Origin: Chara braunii
Lineage: Eukaryota > Streptophyta > Charophyceae > Charales > Characeae
DNA length: 32,453 nt
Assembly (NCBI GenBank): GCA_003427395.1
Contig: BFEA01000730.1
Span: 373,662 to 406,114, forward strand
Reading direction: 5' to 3'
The position numbers were made by a program, and so were the translations under genes. This document shows, in pieces, positions 19,101 through 28,721 of the stretch; within the stretch, counting starts at the first letter, position 1, and the number at the start of each line of letters is the position of its first letter. The notes under the pieces are model-generated. The model saw nothing but the letters and a program-made list of their open reading frames with translations, did not search any database and was not told where the DNA came from.

Positions 19101-19640
19101 CTACACCCACAGCCCCACAACTTGCCCCATGTTAAAAGAAAATGAAGCGTTAAATTTTCTAGTGCATTCGGGCTCAATATTGGTTCCGGATGCACCTAGA
19201 ACATGTGTTTTCTCTCCCCATGCAGTCCGTTGCAACTCGGACTGCAATGGGGGTCAATTCCTTAGCCCCAATACCCCACAACAGAAACGGTCAATTCCCA
19301 AGTGCGTTCGACCTTGAATTTTGACTCCGGATGCACCTAAAACATGTGTTTCTCCTCATGCATGTATTCCGTTTTATTCCGGTTGCAAGAGGCCTTGATT
19401 TTCTTTGATTTTCTTTGCAAAAATCAAAGAAAATCAAAGTCCTTTGTAACCGCCATATTCCAGAATGAATCTGGTCACGGATGAATCCCCCTAAGTGACT
19501 GTTTTTTACCGTTAAGGCTTTTTTCTCTTTTCTTTTCTTTTCTTTTCTTTTCTTTTTTTTTCTCCTCCTTTCTTGGACAGTAGGGACCTGCCAGTCCCGA
19601 CCTATGGCAATCCCTACTGACGGCCAACTCACTCACTTCC
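19101..19640. other. Spacer with two further hairpins and a local direct repeat
   Basis: No gene. A segment around GGATGCACCTAGAACATGTG (near 19190) recurs near 19330 with few changes, each preceded by a GTGCRTTCG-like stretch. A GCAGTCCG/CGGACTGC hairpin lies at 19222-19245 and an 18-bp hairpin at 19395-19437. A (TTTTC)n run is at 19524-19560. Confidence 0.6.
19395..19437. repeat. Hairpin, 18-bp perfect arms
   Basis: TTGATTTTCTTTGATTTT pairs without mismatch with its complement across the seven-base loop CTTTGCA. The arms themselves are two copies of TTGATTTTC. It lies outside the part shared by copies A and B. Confidence 0.95.
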
Positions 19641-19946
19641 TCCGTTGTTAAGAAGTGGTGACATCACCTGCACGGTCACACTTTCATCGTTATGACGGAC
19701 AACTTTGTCTTCGCCACCTTCCAGACGAAGCCTAAGCTCACTTCTCGCCGGGCTTGTTAGTGGTCGGACCTCTCAGCGTTCGATTTCACCATCAAAAAGA
19801 TTTTCGGCGAAAGCAATCTCGTCGTAGATGTCTTATCTCACCGCCCCGACCCTCAGTGCGAGGATCGTCAGCTATCTGCTATTTCAACTCCACCATCCAC
19901 CCCGCCTTTCTAGATGAGTACCGCCGCGCATACACCCAGTGCCCAT
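19640..19946 (+). pseudogene. RNase H relic of a second Ty3/gypsy lineage
   Basis: Codons show HTFIVMTDNF, a KPKLTSR block, SAFDFTIKKIFGESNLV and RPDPQCEDRQLSA, the order at the end of Ty3 RNase H. Two stops and a frameshift (near 19760) break it. The wording differs from the element at 4297-4895, so this is another lineage. Only about 100 codons remain, and mitochondrial-like DNA starts about 30 bases downstream. Confidence 0.65.
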
Positions 19947-19977
19947 GAGTTTCAATTATCCTTCAAGTCTCCATATT

Positions 19978-20117
19978 AGATCTGTCAGCTATTTTGTCTT
20001 GAGAAATTTGTCAAATAAAAGCATAAAATATAGCTAATTCTATCACACCATAAATAGGTAAAACACACAAAACTTGAAACCAAATGTATGGATGAGTTAA
20101 AAAAGATGCTATTAAGA
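19978..20117 (-). pseudogene. tatC: Mitochondrial tatC (mttB) fragment, probable NUMT
   Basis: On the - strand the frame reads ASFLTHPYIWFQVLCVLP then IYGVIELAIFYAFI and a stop. This follows the last two transmembrane segments of TatC (LTPPD..SQ, then P.Y..ELAI). TatC is the twin-arginine translocase protein encoded in mitochondria of many algae and land plants. Only the C-terminus is present. Assignment is by pattern and is less certain than the neighbouring fragments. Confidence 0.5.
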
Positions 20118-20202
20118 CTGGGGTTACCTGAAGCTCATGTAGAAGCACCCAACGCTGGATCTGTTATCTTAGCGTGAATTCTTTTAAAATTGGAAACTTT
20201 AT
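20118..20202 (+). pseudogene. nad4: Mitochondrial nad4 fragment (NUMT)
   Basis: The frame LPEAHVEAPNAGSVILA, a TGA stop, then ILLKL matches the highly conserved complex I subunit ND4 block (PEAHVEAP.AGSVILAGILLKLG). Gly is replaced by the stop, so this is a dead nuclear copy or was damaged after transfer. It abuts sdh3 within a few bases. Confidence 0.85.
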
Positions 20203-20253
20203 ATGAAAATCAATCGATCATTATCACCTCATATTACTATTTATAAGCCACAA
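20203..20253 (+). pseudogene. sdh3: Mitochondrial sdh3 5' end (NUMT)
   Basis: From the ATG, MKINRSLSPHITIYKPQ is the conserved N-terminus of the succinate dehydrogenase cytochrome b subunit (SPH.TIYKPQ). Homology ends after 17 codons and cox1 sequence begins ten bases later. Confidence 0.82.
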
Positions 20254-20263
20254 GTAAGATATA

Positions 20264-20359
20264 GGTACTTTATATCTAATCTTTGGTGCAATTGCTGGAG
20301 TAATGGGCACATGCTTCTCTGTACTAATTCGCATGGAATTAGCACAGCCAGGAAATCAA
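20264..20359 (+). pseudogene. cox1: Mitochondrial cox1 fragment (NUMT)
   Basis: Thirty-two codons without a stop read [20 protein letters not shown] then [12 protein letters not shown], the first transmembrane part of cytochrome c oxidase subunit I. The reading is intact, so this fragment moved recently or is too short to have decayed. A T-rich stretch follows. Confidence 0.9.
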
Positions 20360-20368
20360 GTATCCTTT

Positions 20369-20500
20369 TTTTTTGCTACTTTTTGAACAGACAGATTACC
20401 ATAAAAAATAGATAATTTTTTAATCGCATGTAATTTTTGTGAAAATTCACTGGCCTTGTTTGTTTTTTTTCGAGAGTTCGCAATTGGTTGGAATTCGGGA
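20369..20500 (-). pseudogene. rps4: Mitochondrial rps4-like fragment (probable NUMT)
   Basis: The - strand reads KASEFSQKLHAIKKLSIFYG then [11 protein letters not shown], resembling the mitochondrial ribosomal protein S4 block (KL.AI.KLSLFYGNLPI.K). The AT-rich base use matches the neighbouring organelle fragments. Only this motif supports the call. Confidence 0.5.
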
Positions 20501-20704
20501 TCGCTCAAAAGTGCAAACACTGAGGGCAACGGAGGGACCATTGTAGTAATTGATGCCAGACATCACAAAGGGTCCTCCGTGCGCTTCGCGCCTAACCCAA
20601 GAGACTTGATCTTGTGCCTTCCATTTCACGGCATGAATTTGAGTACTTAGGAGAGATATCCCATTATGACTTCTTGTGCTTCGCACCTGCTGGTTAAGCT
20701 CCAT

Positions 20705-20915
20705 AGAACAAGGTTATCCACCGCTTTTAATCCTGTTTGCATTGGTCCATGCACATATTTACGTGAAATAATTCCCGGAGCTTTGACTTCTACACGTCTT
20801 CGCTCTACAACGCCTAAAGCACCTTTTTCCATCAATAGGTACTCTTAACGCATCAACAACACGACCCAACATAGATCTTCCCACATGAACATCTACAATA
20901 AAAAATCCAAATCGG
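20705..20915 (-). pseudogene. atp1: Mitochondrial atp1 fragment (NUMT), frameshifted
   Basis: The - strand reads [20 protein letters not shown] then PIDGK, shifts frame by one extra A near 20830, and continues [20 protein letters not shown] and [13 protein letters not shown]. This is the beta-barrel to nucleotide-domain junction of ATP synthase subunit alpha, just before the P-loop, which is missing. The frameshift shows it is not expressed. Confidence 0.85.
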
Positions 20916-21258
20916 TGGATACTGACCGTATGGGAGTTGATTACCCATCTATTGATATTGATTGGGGGACAGGTGACTAAACAACAACTTACAACGTTAA
21001 AGNCTNTAGGTGATACCGGCGAGATCCAACTGGTTTGTTTGATGTACCTATTGGAAGTCAGAGGACCCATAGTACCTGCCTAACCCGAAAGGGACCTAGT
21101 AATAGGAAAACACTGACAATCTCATCAGTAATCGGGAAGGGGTGTATGCATCTGCACAACGCAGATTTCATTCTACGACATAGAGATAACTCCGCCTATG
21201 AGAATTTAATATGGGATCTTTGGACAGTTTTCATAGAGGAGAGAAGGTTACATTTTTT
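20916..21258. other. Unassigned, probably organelle-derived DNA
   Basis: AT-rich sequence between the atp1 and rRNA fragments, with three ambiguous bases near 21003-21006. No protein block was recognised on either strand. Its position suggests more mitochondrial DNA (intron or spacer), but I cannot name it. Confidence 0.3.
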
Positions 21259-21288
21259 CCAGCTCTAGGATGTGATGAGTCGACATCG
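21259..21288 (-). rRNA. Short large-subunit rRNA fragment (NUMT)
   Basis: The - strand reads CGATGTCGACTCATCACATC then CTAGAGCTGG, the near-universal peptidyl-transferase-region sequence of bacterial-type LSU rRNA. Similarity fades on both sides, so only about 30 bases are recognisable. It could be mitochondrial or plastid; neighbours favour mitochondrial. Confidence 0.5.
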
Positions 21289-21519
21289 CAATTGTGTTAA
21301 TTGAAACCACAATAAATAATAGTAAATAACTCTTACGCACCCGTTCGCCAAGTGGAAGAAGAGGAGAGAAAATGAGAAAATAGTGAGTGTAACTCACTCA
21401 AAGGCATGAAATCACAAGGGGGGAAGTGGCGATTCACATGGAGGTGTAGAATGAGTCCATGGGGAGATCATAACTAGTGTGAAGGTTCCCTACCATCTAC
21501 TCTAAGCTTAGGACAATTC
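21289..21519. other. Spacer, nothing recognised
   Basis: AT-rich to mixed sequence leading into copy B. It contains AACTAGTGTGAAGG near 21470, faintly like the ACTAGTGTGAG phase of satellite array 2, which similarly precedes copy A. Confidence 0.35.
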
Positions 21520-22619
21520 CTATGGAGAGAGGGAGAGGGGGTGAGGAAGAAGAGAGTGGGATATAAATAAAAGATCATTGGGAGAGTAGGAGCAGGAAGG
21601 GGAAGGGCAGGAAAATAAAGGAGAAGAAGAAGAAGAAGAAGAAGAAGAAGAAGAAGAAGAGGATGGAGAGAAAGAACATAAGGGAGGAAGGAGAAGAAAA
21701 AAAAGAAGAAGTAGAGGAAGAGGAAGCAGAAGAGAAAGAAGAAGAAGAAGAAAAAGAAGAAGAATCTTTTTCTTTCTACTCACCTCCTTGGTGTCTTTGA
21801 GATGGAGCACCAACCTTGATGAAGCTTCTCCCTTCTTTGCACAAGTATCACCTTGACTATGGCTTTCTCCTTCCTCCAACCCTTCTCTTCCTCCTCTCTC
21901 AACCTCACCCAAGCTATGGCAAACTTCTTCAATATGGCTATGGAGTCCTCCCCTCTAGGAGGGCTAATCGGACCCCCTCTAGCCTCTCTCTCTTCCTCAC
22001 AGCCTGGGGGCTATGGCAGATCACCTCCCTAGGCCAGCCTCACTACCACTAACCTCTAGAGCTTCTCCCCCTACCTCACAGTCTCCTCTAAGTTCCCAAA
22101 CTGGCAGGGGTTCCCCTCTCCTCTCTCCAAGTGAGAAAAGTGTTCCTATGAGCTCACTTGGGTAGCATGGGCACTCCTCATGCAAATGTGAGTGTGGCGG
22201 ACTAAATCCTCAACTTATGTGGCTGAAACCAGCACTCCGGCCAGCCCATGGGCCTCCCTGTGTGCCTTGAGGTGAACCGAGGTACCCCCAATGCAAAATT
22301 TCACCACTAGGTCCGAGTGGTTGGTACCAACTCGGATTGCCTCTTGGTCTCCTTCAGCCTCTTTTTCATTTTCAAAATGCTGCCCCTTGGATCCTAATGC
22401 CCAAGGGGCAGTCTCACTTGAGAGAAAAAGGCCTAGAGGACCTTTTTCTCGATTTTTTCAGTTTCTACCCCATTTTTGGTAGGCCGAGGTATTTCCCCAT
22501 GCCTCAGAGTCTTTTCAGCCTTGGATCTGACTGAGATCTAAGACCAACAATATTCCGTGTCACCCCCAAATAGTCCTTGTTTCAAATTTGAGCCCCTAAG
22601 CTCTCCATTTCAACTTTTG

Positions 22620-22652
22620 GTGCATCTGGCCCTTTTTTGGGGCCAAATGCAC
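22620..22652. repeat. 33-nt covarying hairpin (copy B)
   Basis: Homologue of 17875-17907. It has the same 12 pairs and one C/A mismatch, with pair 12-22 changed from T-A to C-G. The other two differences are in the loop. Confidence 0.9.
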
Positions 22653-22713
22653 AGTTTTGTTTTTTTCTCTCTTTTGTTTCTTTCCATTTTGGGCTGCCAA
22701 CTCATTCCGGAGT

Positions 22714-22747
22714 TGGCCGTTTGGGTAGGCCTTATAAAAAACGGCCA
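22714..22747. repeat. Covarying hairpin (copy B)
   Basis: TGGCCGTTT pairs perfectly with AAACGGCCA. Homologue of 17968-18003, with paired changes relative to it. Confidence 0.85.
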
Positions 22748-23890
22748 TATACCCTCCTCAATGGATTTGAATCTCAGATTCACGGCCCAAAAGAAAACCG
22801 GTCATTTTCCTTTTGCATTTTCTCTCATTTTTCTCTTCTTAATTCAGATTTTGTGTAGATATTGCCCCAAGGGTCATATATCTGCAATCCGGATTGCCCT
22901 CCTCAATTCTAGGAGGGATGAGGTCACAGTAGGGACTTGGCAGTCCCAACTATGCCAGTCCCAATAGGCCGGCACATTCGCCTCCACTCTTTTCTCCCCT
23001 TTTGTCTCATTCTCCCTCTATTTTCTCTCATTTTTCTTTTCTTTTCTTTTATTTCTTATGTGACAAGTGTCAAGTAGCTATTGAGTCTTTTTCTAGGCCA
23101 CAAATCCTTATCCATGGTCAGATTCAGACTCAGCAGTTGACCGTTATATCTCGGATTACAACAATGACACCCCCATGCTCATAGGGGGCTCCATTTTGCC
23201 TCTGTTAGTCTCAATTTTTAGCCCCCTTTGCTCCGATTTTCTTTTGATAGCCTTTTTTATGAGTTGGGCCCCTTGGAACTCTATTTTCTCATGCCTAGCT
23301 AGTCCGAGATATCCTGGACTGCTGGGCCACCCTTCCATCATCATTATTTTGCTTTCTTTTTTCTCACGGCTCTCCCACTTGATCCCACTAGTGCTTGCGA
23401 TGCTAATATTCTTCACCGTCTAGATCTTAATCTTGACGGTGCCGTTTGCTTTGTGCGGTCATTCCTCATGTTGGCTCACGGTTACCTTGGGACAACTCAA
23501 GTCCCCGCCACTCCCCCGTATTAATTTCATTTTTTTTGTCCCGCCGGTAGTCCAGCCGACGTGTGTCCCGTTTTTCGACTATTTTTATTTGGGCTCACTT
23601 AGTCCCCGGCAGCGTCCCAGATGATGTCTCATTTTTATTTTTGGACCTCCTTGCCCTTGGTGGTTCCAATACCCCTTCCTTAGGTGCCCCACGTGTGCCG
23701 ATTATTCTTGGGCGCGAGATCTCATCTCACGGTTGTCGTTTACCGTCTTTATTTGCCCGATGTGGAAATCACTCTTTTATAGTCTTTTGGGTTTGCCATG
23801 ACTCATTTTGTCTTAGCTCAGGCATCCTTATGCAGTCCGATATCTCTCGGACTTCAATTATGGTAATTTCCCTAGTCCCACTGTCGCGCT

Positions 23891-25380
23891 AACTTTGTTT
23901 TTATAAACATATAGATATAGAAATATAGAGAGTCATATTCCCTTGTTTATGGTAAAATCCTATGGCCTCAGACTTAGACCATTCGTCTTAGAAACAATGT
24001 CCAGTCTTTGGCTTGAACCTTCCTCAGAATAAAACAACCAAAAGAGTTGAGTTATTCGTCTTAGAAACAATGTTCAACCCTTTTTTCTCAGCACTAAAGA
24101 AAACAGAGTACTCTCGGTCAAGACCCAGAGACTGTTCAGAAACCACCCAAAATAAACAGCGGCCAGACCATTATCTTAGAAACAATGTCTGGCTTTTTAA
24201 GACCATTTCAACCTCAAACATAGCTACCTTTCTCCCACCTTCCCCCTGATGCAACCCCTTTTCTCACAATCTGCTTTCAAACAATCAACAAAATTGAAAC
24301 TAAGATTGCGCATGCATTCCTTTACTTAGCCTGGTTCGTGTCCTGAAAGTCAAACCCAAAGTCAACATAGGATGCAAGCAGTATACTCAGTCAAAACATA
24401 GCAAAAAATACAGATAGGGGTTATAACTGGGTTTATAGAAGGAGGTGGAAGATTACCTCTCAATTCCCTGCCTCCGGAACTCCTCCTGAGTTCCGGCAGA
24501 GCTCCCGCAATCGATGGGCTGACTCCCCACAGAGTCTTAATGTGGACCTACGGGTTGCAATCTCGCCTGCCGCCTTCCTCTCTGAACCGATGGACTAGAC
24601 TTAGAGTAAGAAAGGCAAAAATTGATTTATTTAGTTTCTCAGATACAAAAAGGTGCACTCAGACTCGCATGAGAGGGCCATGTTGTTTTCCATCGCCTGA
24701 GGGCCCCGCAATGATAGCCAACACGCGCAGCCGCTAGTCAAACCGAAGTCAAACTGCCTTTTCTCAGACGACCCTCCAAGCAACAATGGTATTCTTCCTT
24801 CGTAGCCCGACTACCTCCTCAAGTCATAACGTCTTCGCTAACTTGTAACAGATGGGCTGCCGCAACCAAACTCTCTAATGCCGGACACGACAACCTCACC
24901 GGGATAAAGGAGCCACTGTCCCAGTTTGTCGTAGCTAGCAACCGCAGGCAACACTACCCATATAATCGATCAAAATGAAGTGTTCTCAGTCTGTGGATCT
25001 TTGTTGTGCCTGGGCTTGGTAACTCCAGACCAGCCATGCAGCAACCGCAACTAAAACAACACACCTCAACAACTCAGGTTCACTTCAACACTCGGCGCAC
25101 CTGCTCGCAACTACGGGATGAGGCCTGTATCAGGACCATGTGCACGAGTTGTCATGTGCATGCGTGAGGAAAGGAGAGAGGGATAGTTTTCCATTATTAG
25201 GATGAGCAATGCACTGGCAGACAGGTAAGTCTTCAATTCCGCGGCTGGCCTCCCACTAGTTTCATAGATCGCACGAGCAACTCGCCCTCCGACCGGTAAA
25301 TTTTCAGCCTTCGGCTATGCTCACTCTGTCTCCTTCGTTCGACCAAGCAAGTCGGACTGAGCCTTCTGCTGGTGTGCGTT
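23891..25380. other. Unassigned DNA with a thrice-repeated 14-mer and a small hairpin
   Basis: CTTAGAAACAATGT occurs exactly at 23987, 24060 and 24175. A nine-bp perfect hairpin (CCGGAACTC / GAGTTCCGG) is at 24474-24496. No coding domain is visible on either strand; the open frames are short and unrecognisable. Confidence 0.4.
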
Positions 25381-25892
25381 GGCCTACGGGTATGCCTCAA
25401 ACCCATACGGTTCGCCTCATGCTACTCTTCCTTGAATAAGATGGGCAAGCCGATCGAATCTCCGGCCGGAGCACGGCCAAATACATGTCGTCCAGTCACG
25501 CGCTCAACGAGATAGAGAGCGGCTACTTTTGTCGTTCGGATGAACAACATCGGAATGAATCTTTCGCTAAAACGCGGAAAGGTTCATTCAACTTTTATCC
25601 GCCCTTTTTCACGTAGCTCGCAGCCTTGCAGTCCGCTACACTTTGTACCTCAAATTCACTCACTCCAACTCCTAATCTTCCTTTACTAGTTGGCTCGCCC
25701 GATCTTGAATCCCTTCACCTACACCCTCTCTTCACCCAATCTCCTCGACTGACATGCAACCTCTCCTTCTCACTCTCCCGCCATTCTCCTCGCAACGTCT
25801 TCCTCATCTAACACCAATTCTACTCAACTTACCCCAAAACTAACATTACAATCAAACTCGCCTTGCCCGAAACCCCAGAAATCGAACCTTTA
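25381..25892. other. Unassigned C/T-rich DNA with an imperfect hairpin
   Basis: GAATGAATCTTT (25553) pairs with AAAGGTTCATTC (25578-25589) with one mismatch. It lies about two 170-bp steps before the first member of the 179-bp hairpin series and may be an older member. No gene is seen. Confidence 0.35.
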
Positions 25893-26400
25893 CTCGCTCG
25901 TTTTCGTTTAGAAACGAGCGAGTTGTGCGACTCTCATCCCCTTCCTTCTTCGCTCCTCTTGCCATATCCGCGCAGCTCTTTTCCACTAACGTTCTAACAT
26001 ACTAACCTTCGTCTAAATCTGACAATACATTTGGAGTCGTCATCCTTAAAAAACCCGGCCTAAGATCTACTCTCGCCCGATTTCATTGGGAATTGGGCGA
26101 GCGACACACTTTTTTACTTTCATTCTTCTCCCTCGTCACCGTCTTCAGCGCACATCTTTTTCGTCATATCTCCTATCTTACTATTCTTTCTTCTCTTCTG
26201 GCCTCATTATTGGAATCGCCCGGGGCCAAAACCTCGGGATCATCTTTTACCTCTCTCGATTCCACTAACGAACGAGAGAGTTGTGTCCTTTCCACTGCGC
26301 CTCGCCCTATCTCCCCGCCATCTCCAACTTCCCGCTATCTCGGTTTTCCTCCAACCTTAACGCTGGATGTACCTGGCGCACCCTGCGTCCAGGTTCTTTC
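25893..26400 (+). repeat. ~179-bp diverged tandem repeat with a 30-nt covarying hairpin at each unit start
   Basis: Hairpins occupy 25893-25922, 26072-26101 and 26251-26280: all exactly 30 nt and exactly 179 bp apart. Sequence just before the second and third hairpins is alignable (GAGTCGTCAT...AAGATCTACT against GAATCGCCCG...TCATCTTTTA), while unit interiors are highly diverged. The arms differ between units but stay paired. A fourth 30-nt hairpin at 26363-26392 (CTGGATGTA / TGCGTCCAG, with two G-T pairs) is off register. No coding function is seen. Confidence 0.7.
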
Positions 26401-26918
26401 CCATTTCTCTGCTGCCCGTCACCCGTTGTGCTATTAGCTCGTCGATCCTGTCCTGCGCCTCTCCTGTCGTAGCGTCCTGCCCCCTGCCTACTCTGCCCGG
26501 CCTCCACTTTCTTCAACTCGACAACGCCCCGCAACGGTCCGCCCGTCGGTCCTGTCTTAGCGTTCCGCCTCCTGCCTACAGTCAACAGCATTTCGTGGGC
26601 AAACTTAGAGCCCGTTACTCTGAGATATGTCGTTGCCCCCCCCCTCCCGAGCAGCATTGAGCAGAGACTACTGATGCTCATTGGGGGAGGGGACCGGAGG
26701 GGAGGCACAGTGACTGGCCCATCGGAGAGGCCCGACCATAATGCTACCGGCTGACCACTGACCGGTACCGCACACCTGCTATGGCAGGCATCGCACCTGC
26801 TGGCCGGTGCGGCTCCCGCATGTTCCCTTATCGGAGGCTTGGGCCAGAGCGTGGCTGCTACAGGGTTTCCCGCGAATACAACACACCCCTGCGCGACCTC
26901 ATCGGACCCAAAAAGTAA
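26401..26918. other. GC-rich unassigned DNA with an 88-bp direct repeat
   Basis: A segment around CTGTCGTAGCGTCCTGCC (26464) recurs 88 bp later as CTGTCTTAGCGTTCCGCC (26552), each followed by CCTGCCTAC. A long - strand open frame (26307-26936) covers this region but has no recognisable motif and overlaps the repeats, so I do not call it a gene. Confidence 0.4.
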
Positions 26919-27149
26919 GTCATATACATTCAGCATTACCGACCCTTCCGCCTCAAGTGCATCTTCGAACTCAACCCTGAGCGCGCCCTATTTTTCAGCC
27001 ATGGCGTGGTAAAGGACTTCCGCCAGTATCCCGAACACATGGACCCTGCCCCACGAGGTGCGCACTTAAGGTCCTTGACTGCCGTGACGGCCATTAAGCC
27101 CGGCGTCATGTCCGGGTCAACGACACGCTGGAGTATAACAAGAAAATAA
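26919..27149 (+). CDS. Unrecognised coding-like frame followed by poly(A)
   Basis: Seventy-six open codons lie between stops at 26916 and 27147, with no ATG at the start. The translation has balanced composition (RPFRLKCIFELNPERALFF, GVVKDFRQYPEHMDP, IKPGVMSGSTTRWS) and does not look compositional. An A-rich tract begins 14 bases after the stop, which would fit the 3' end of a retroposed sequence or LINE. No family was recognised. Confidence 0.3.
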   Translation, partial: VIYIQHYRPFRLKCIFELNPERALFFSHGVVKDFRQYPEHMDPAPRGAHLRSLTAVTAIKPGVMSGSTTRWSITRK

Positions 27150-27162
27150 TAGAAGTACGGTG

Positions 27163-27207
27163 TAAAAAAAAAAAATAAAAAAATTTAAAAAAAATTAAAA
27201 AAAATTA
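27163..27207 (+). repeat. A-rich tract, possible retroposon tail
   Basis: Twelve A, then A-runs separated by single or few T, 45 bases in total. It lies just downstream of an open frame on the same strand. No flanking target duplication was found by eye. Confidence 0.6.
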
Positions 27208-28721
27208 CTTAAGAAGTGTCACCACCGATCGGACGCCGCTGACGACAAAACGAAGGGCGGATAGCCCTGTCGGGCCCTCGACCCCTCAGCCCCTTCGCGC
27301 TACTCTGATATTCCCTCACCGTGACCACTCAATCTCGATCCCTGAGTCTCTCTAATGAAAGTCCGACGCCATAACTGCTAATGTTAGGCCCAAGTCTGGG
27401 TTTAGCTTTGACGGATGCCTAAATAAACGGACACAGCGCTACGCGCGGGCCTAGTGAAAACACTTCAAAGCCTCCTCGTTGTCAATGTCGTTCCCCACAC
27501 ATACGCACAAGTCATAAAAAACACACCAATCAACGAGATGTAATCTTTTTAATCCTTATTTAATCAGAAACAAAAATCTGCCTGACAACTACGCCGACTT
27601 TCACAATCATTAATAAAAAATAAAAAGATCACACGCGCCTCAAATCTGCGCGCCCACACACTCTCTATTGTAGTCAACCATCCAGCCACCGTAATTCACG
27701 GACGCAGCCACGCCTCACGCGGAATACTTAAATTTTAAATCAAACTTATTTTATGTCGCTTACAAAAGCCAGGGCGGATACCCTTGTAAGGGTATTCGCA
27801 CCGACAACTTACCGGACCGTATTCGCTTCGCCAAATCAGAAAGTTATAAGTCCATTCAAAACTCCAAATGCTGACGAGAAAGGAACCAATCCGATTAGCC
27901 GACAGACTCAGGTTTGAGGGCTCCAACAATCCAAGCCCTTACAACCATATGCTGCCAATGTTGTAACCTGGGTCTCCATTGTCCCACACTAGGACGCAGG
28001 TGTACTGGACATACGTACTATAGCATAAGTTCCAACGGCCCCTCTCAACTGTCCTCTCTCCTTTTGTCCCAGACAAACGTTGGCTTCTCGTTAAGTGTCC
28101 CTAGCCTCTACCCTGCAAGCAGGGCCATAACCAAGGACGCGGGCCCTAACTAAGACCTTCAAAGGCACTCTCTCGCCTTCCTCTCAAAAAAATTTATAGT
28201 CAAGCATATGTATATTCATACATCGCACAAATCTCATCATAAACCTTCCTACAGTTTGGTATAGGAAGGCTAGGTCTCCATCCTGGCCCACCATAGCCTA
28301 GGTGATCGATCCAGATCGACGACCCATCGCATTTGTTACTTTAGCGGTGCCCTCGCGGGTTGCGCTACGATAGACTTTCTCTTGATAAACATTCAATCAG
28401 GACTCCAGAAAGACTCGTTTGACTCGATTCTTATCCCACGCCATCCCTTGGCAGGTAAAACCTTCCTCGGTGGCACCCCTTTAAGTCTTTACCCCCTCCT
28501 GCGAGACGTGGGCCCTCCGCCAGGTTGCGCAGGTCAGCAACCAACACTAGGGGGTGCGCCCAAGTGATGTCAGTTTTACCCCTAGCTGGGTCTCTCATAA
28601 ATGCTCAGGGTTAGCACAAGCGGCTGGACGGTGTGTCGCAACAATACAGACCTACTGCGGGACTACGCAAAGGCCTGTCGCACATAAAAGGCATTTACCA
28701 GCCCTCCGTGGGACAACATAG
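27208..28721. other. Unassigned, no gene seen
   Basis: Mixed composition. Small inverted repeats occur (for example ATACCCTT / AAGGGTAT near 27777-27794 and CCTTCCTA / TAGGAAGG near 28243-28268), similar in style to those of the long repeats but without a second copy to compare. No domain is visible in any frame. Confidence 0.4.

Larger units (their letters stand above)
21520..23890 (+). repeat. Long repeat, copy B (non-coding, hairpin-rich)
   Basis: Direct copy of 16680-19100 displaced by about 4.75-4.8 kb and clearly diverged. It begins with a purine-rich (GAA)n block (21620-21770), continues through the same ordered anchors, and ends near 23890 after the TGCAGTCC hairpin. Open frames in it are compositional; none shows a domain. 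Spacing between shared anchors changes little, so indels are few apart from an extra segment in A near 17505-17560. Confidence 0.75.

Noticed and set aside
20203-20415. A 70-codon gene beginning MKINRSLSP
   Set aside because: It is a chimera of sdh3 and out-of-frame cox1 fragments, not a real gene.
21520-21912. 130-codon - strand frame
   Set aside because: Same artefact of the GAA-rich tract in copy B.
26307-26936. 209-codon - strand frame
   Set aside because: High GC, no motif, covers local direct repeats; composition explains the lack of stops.
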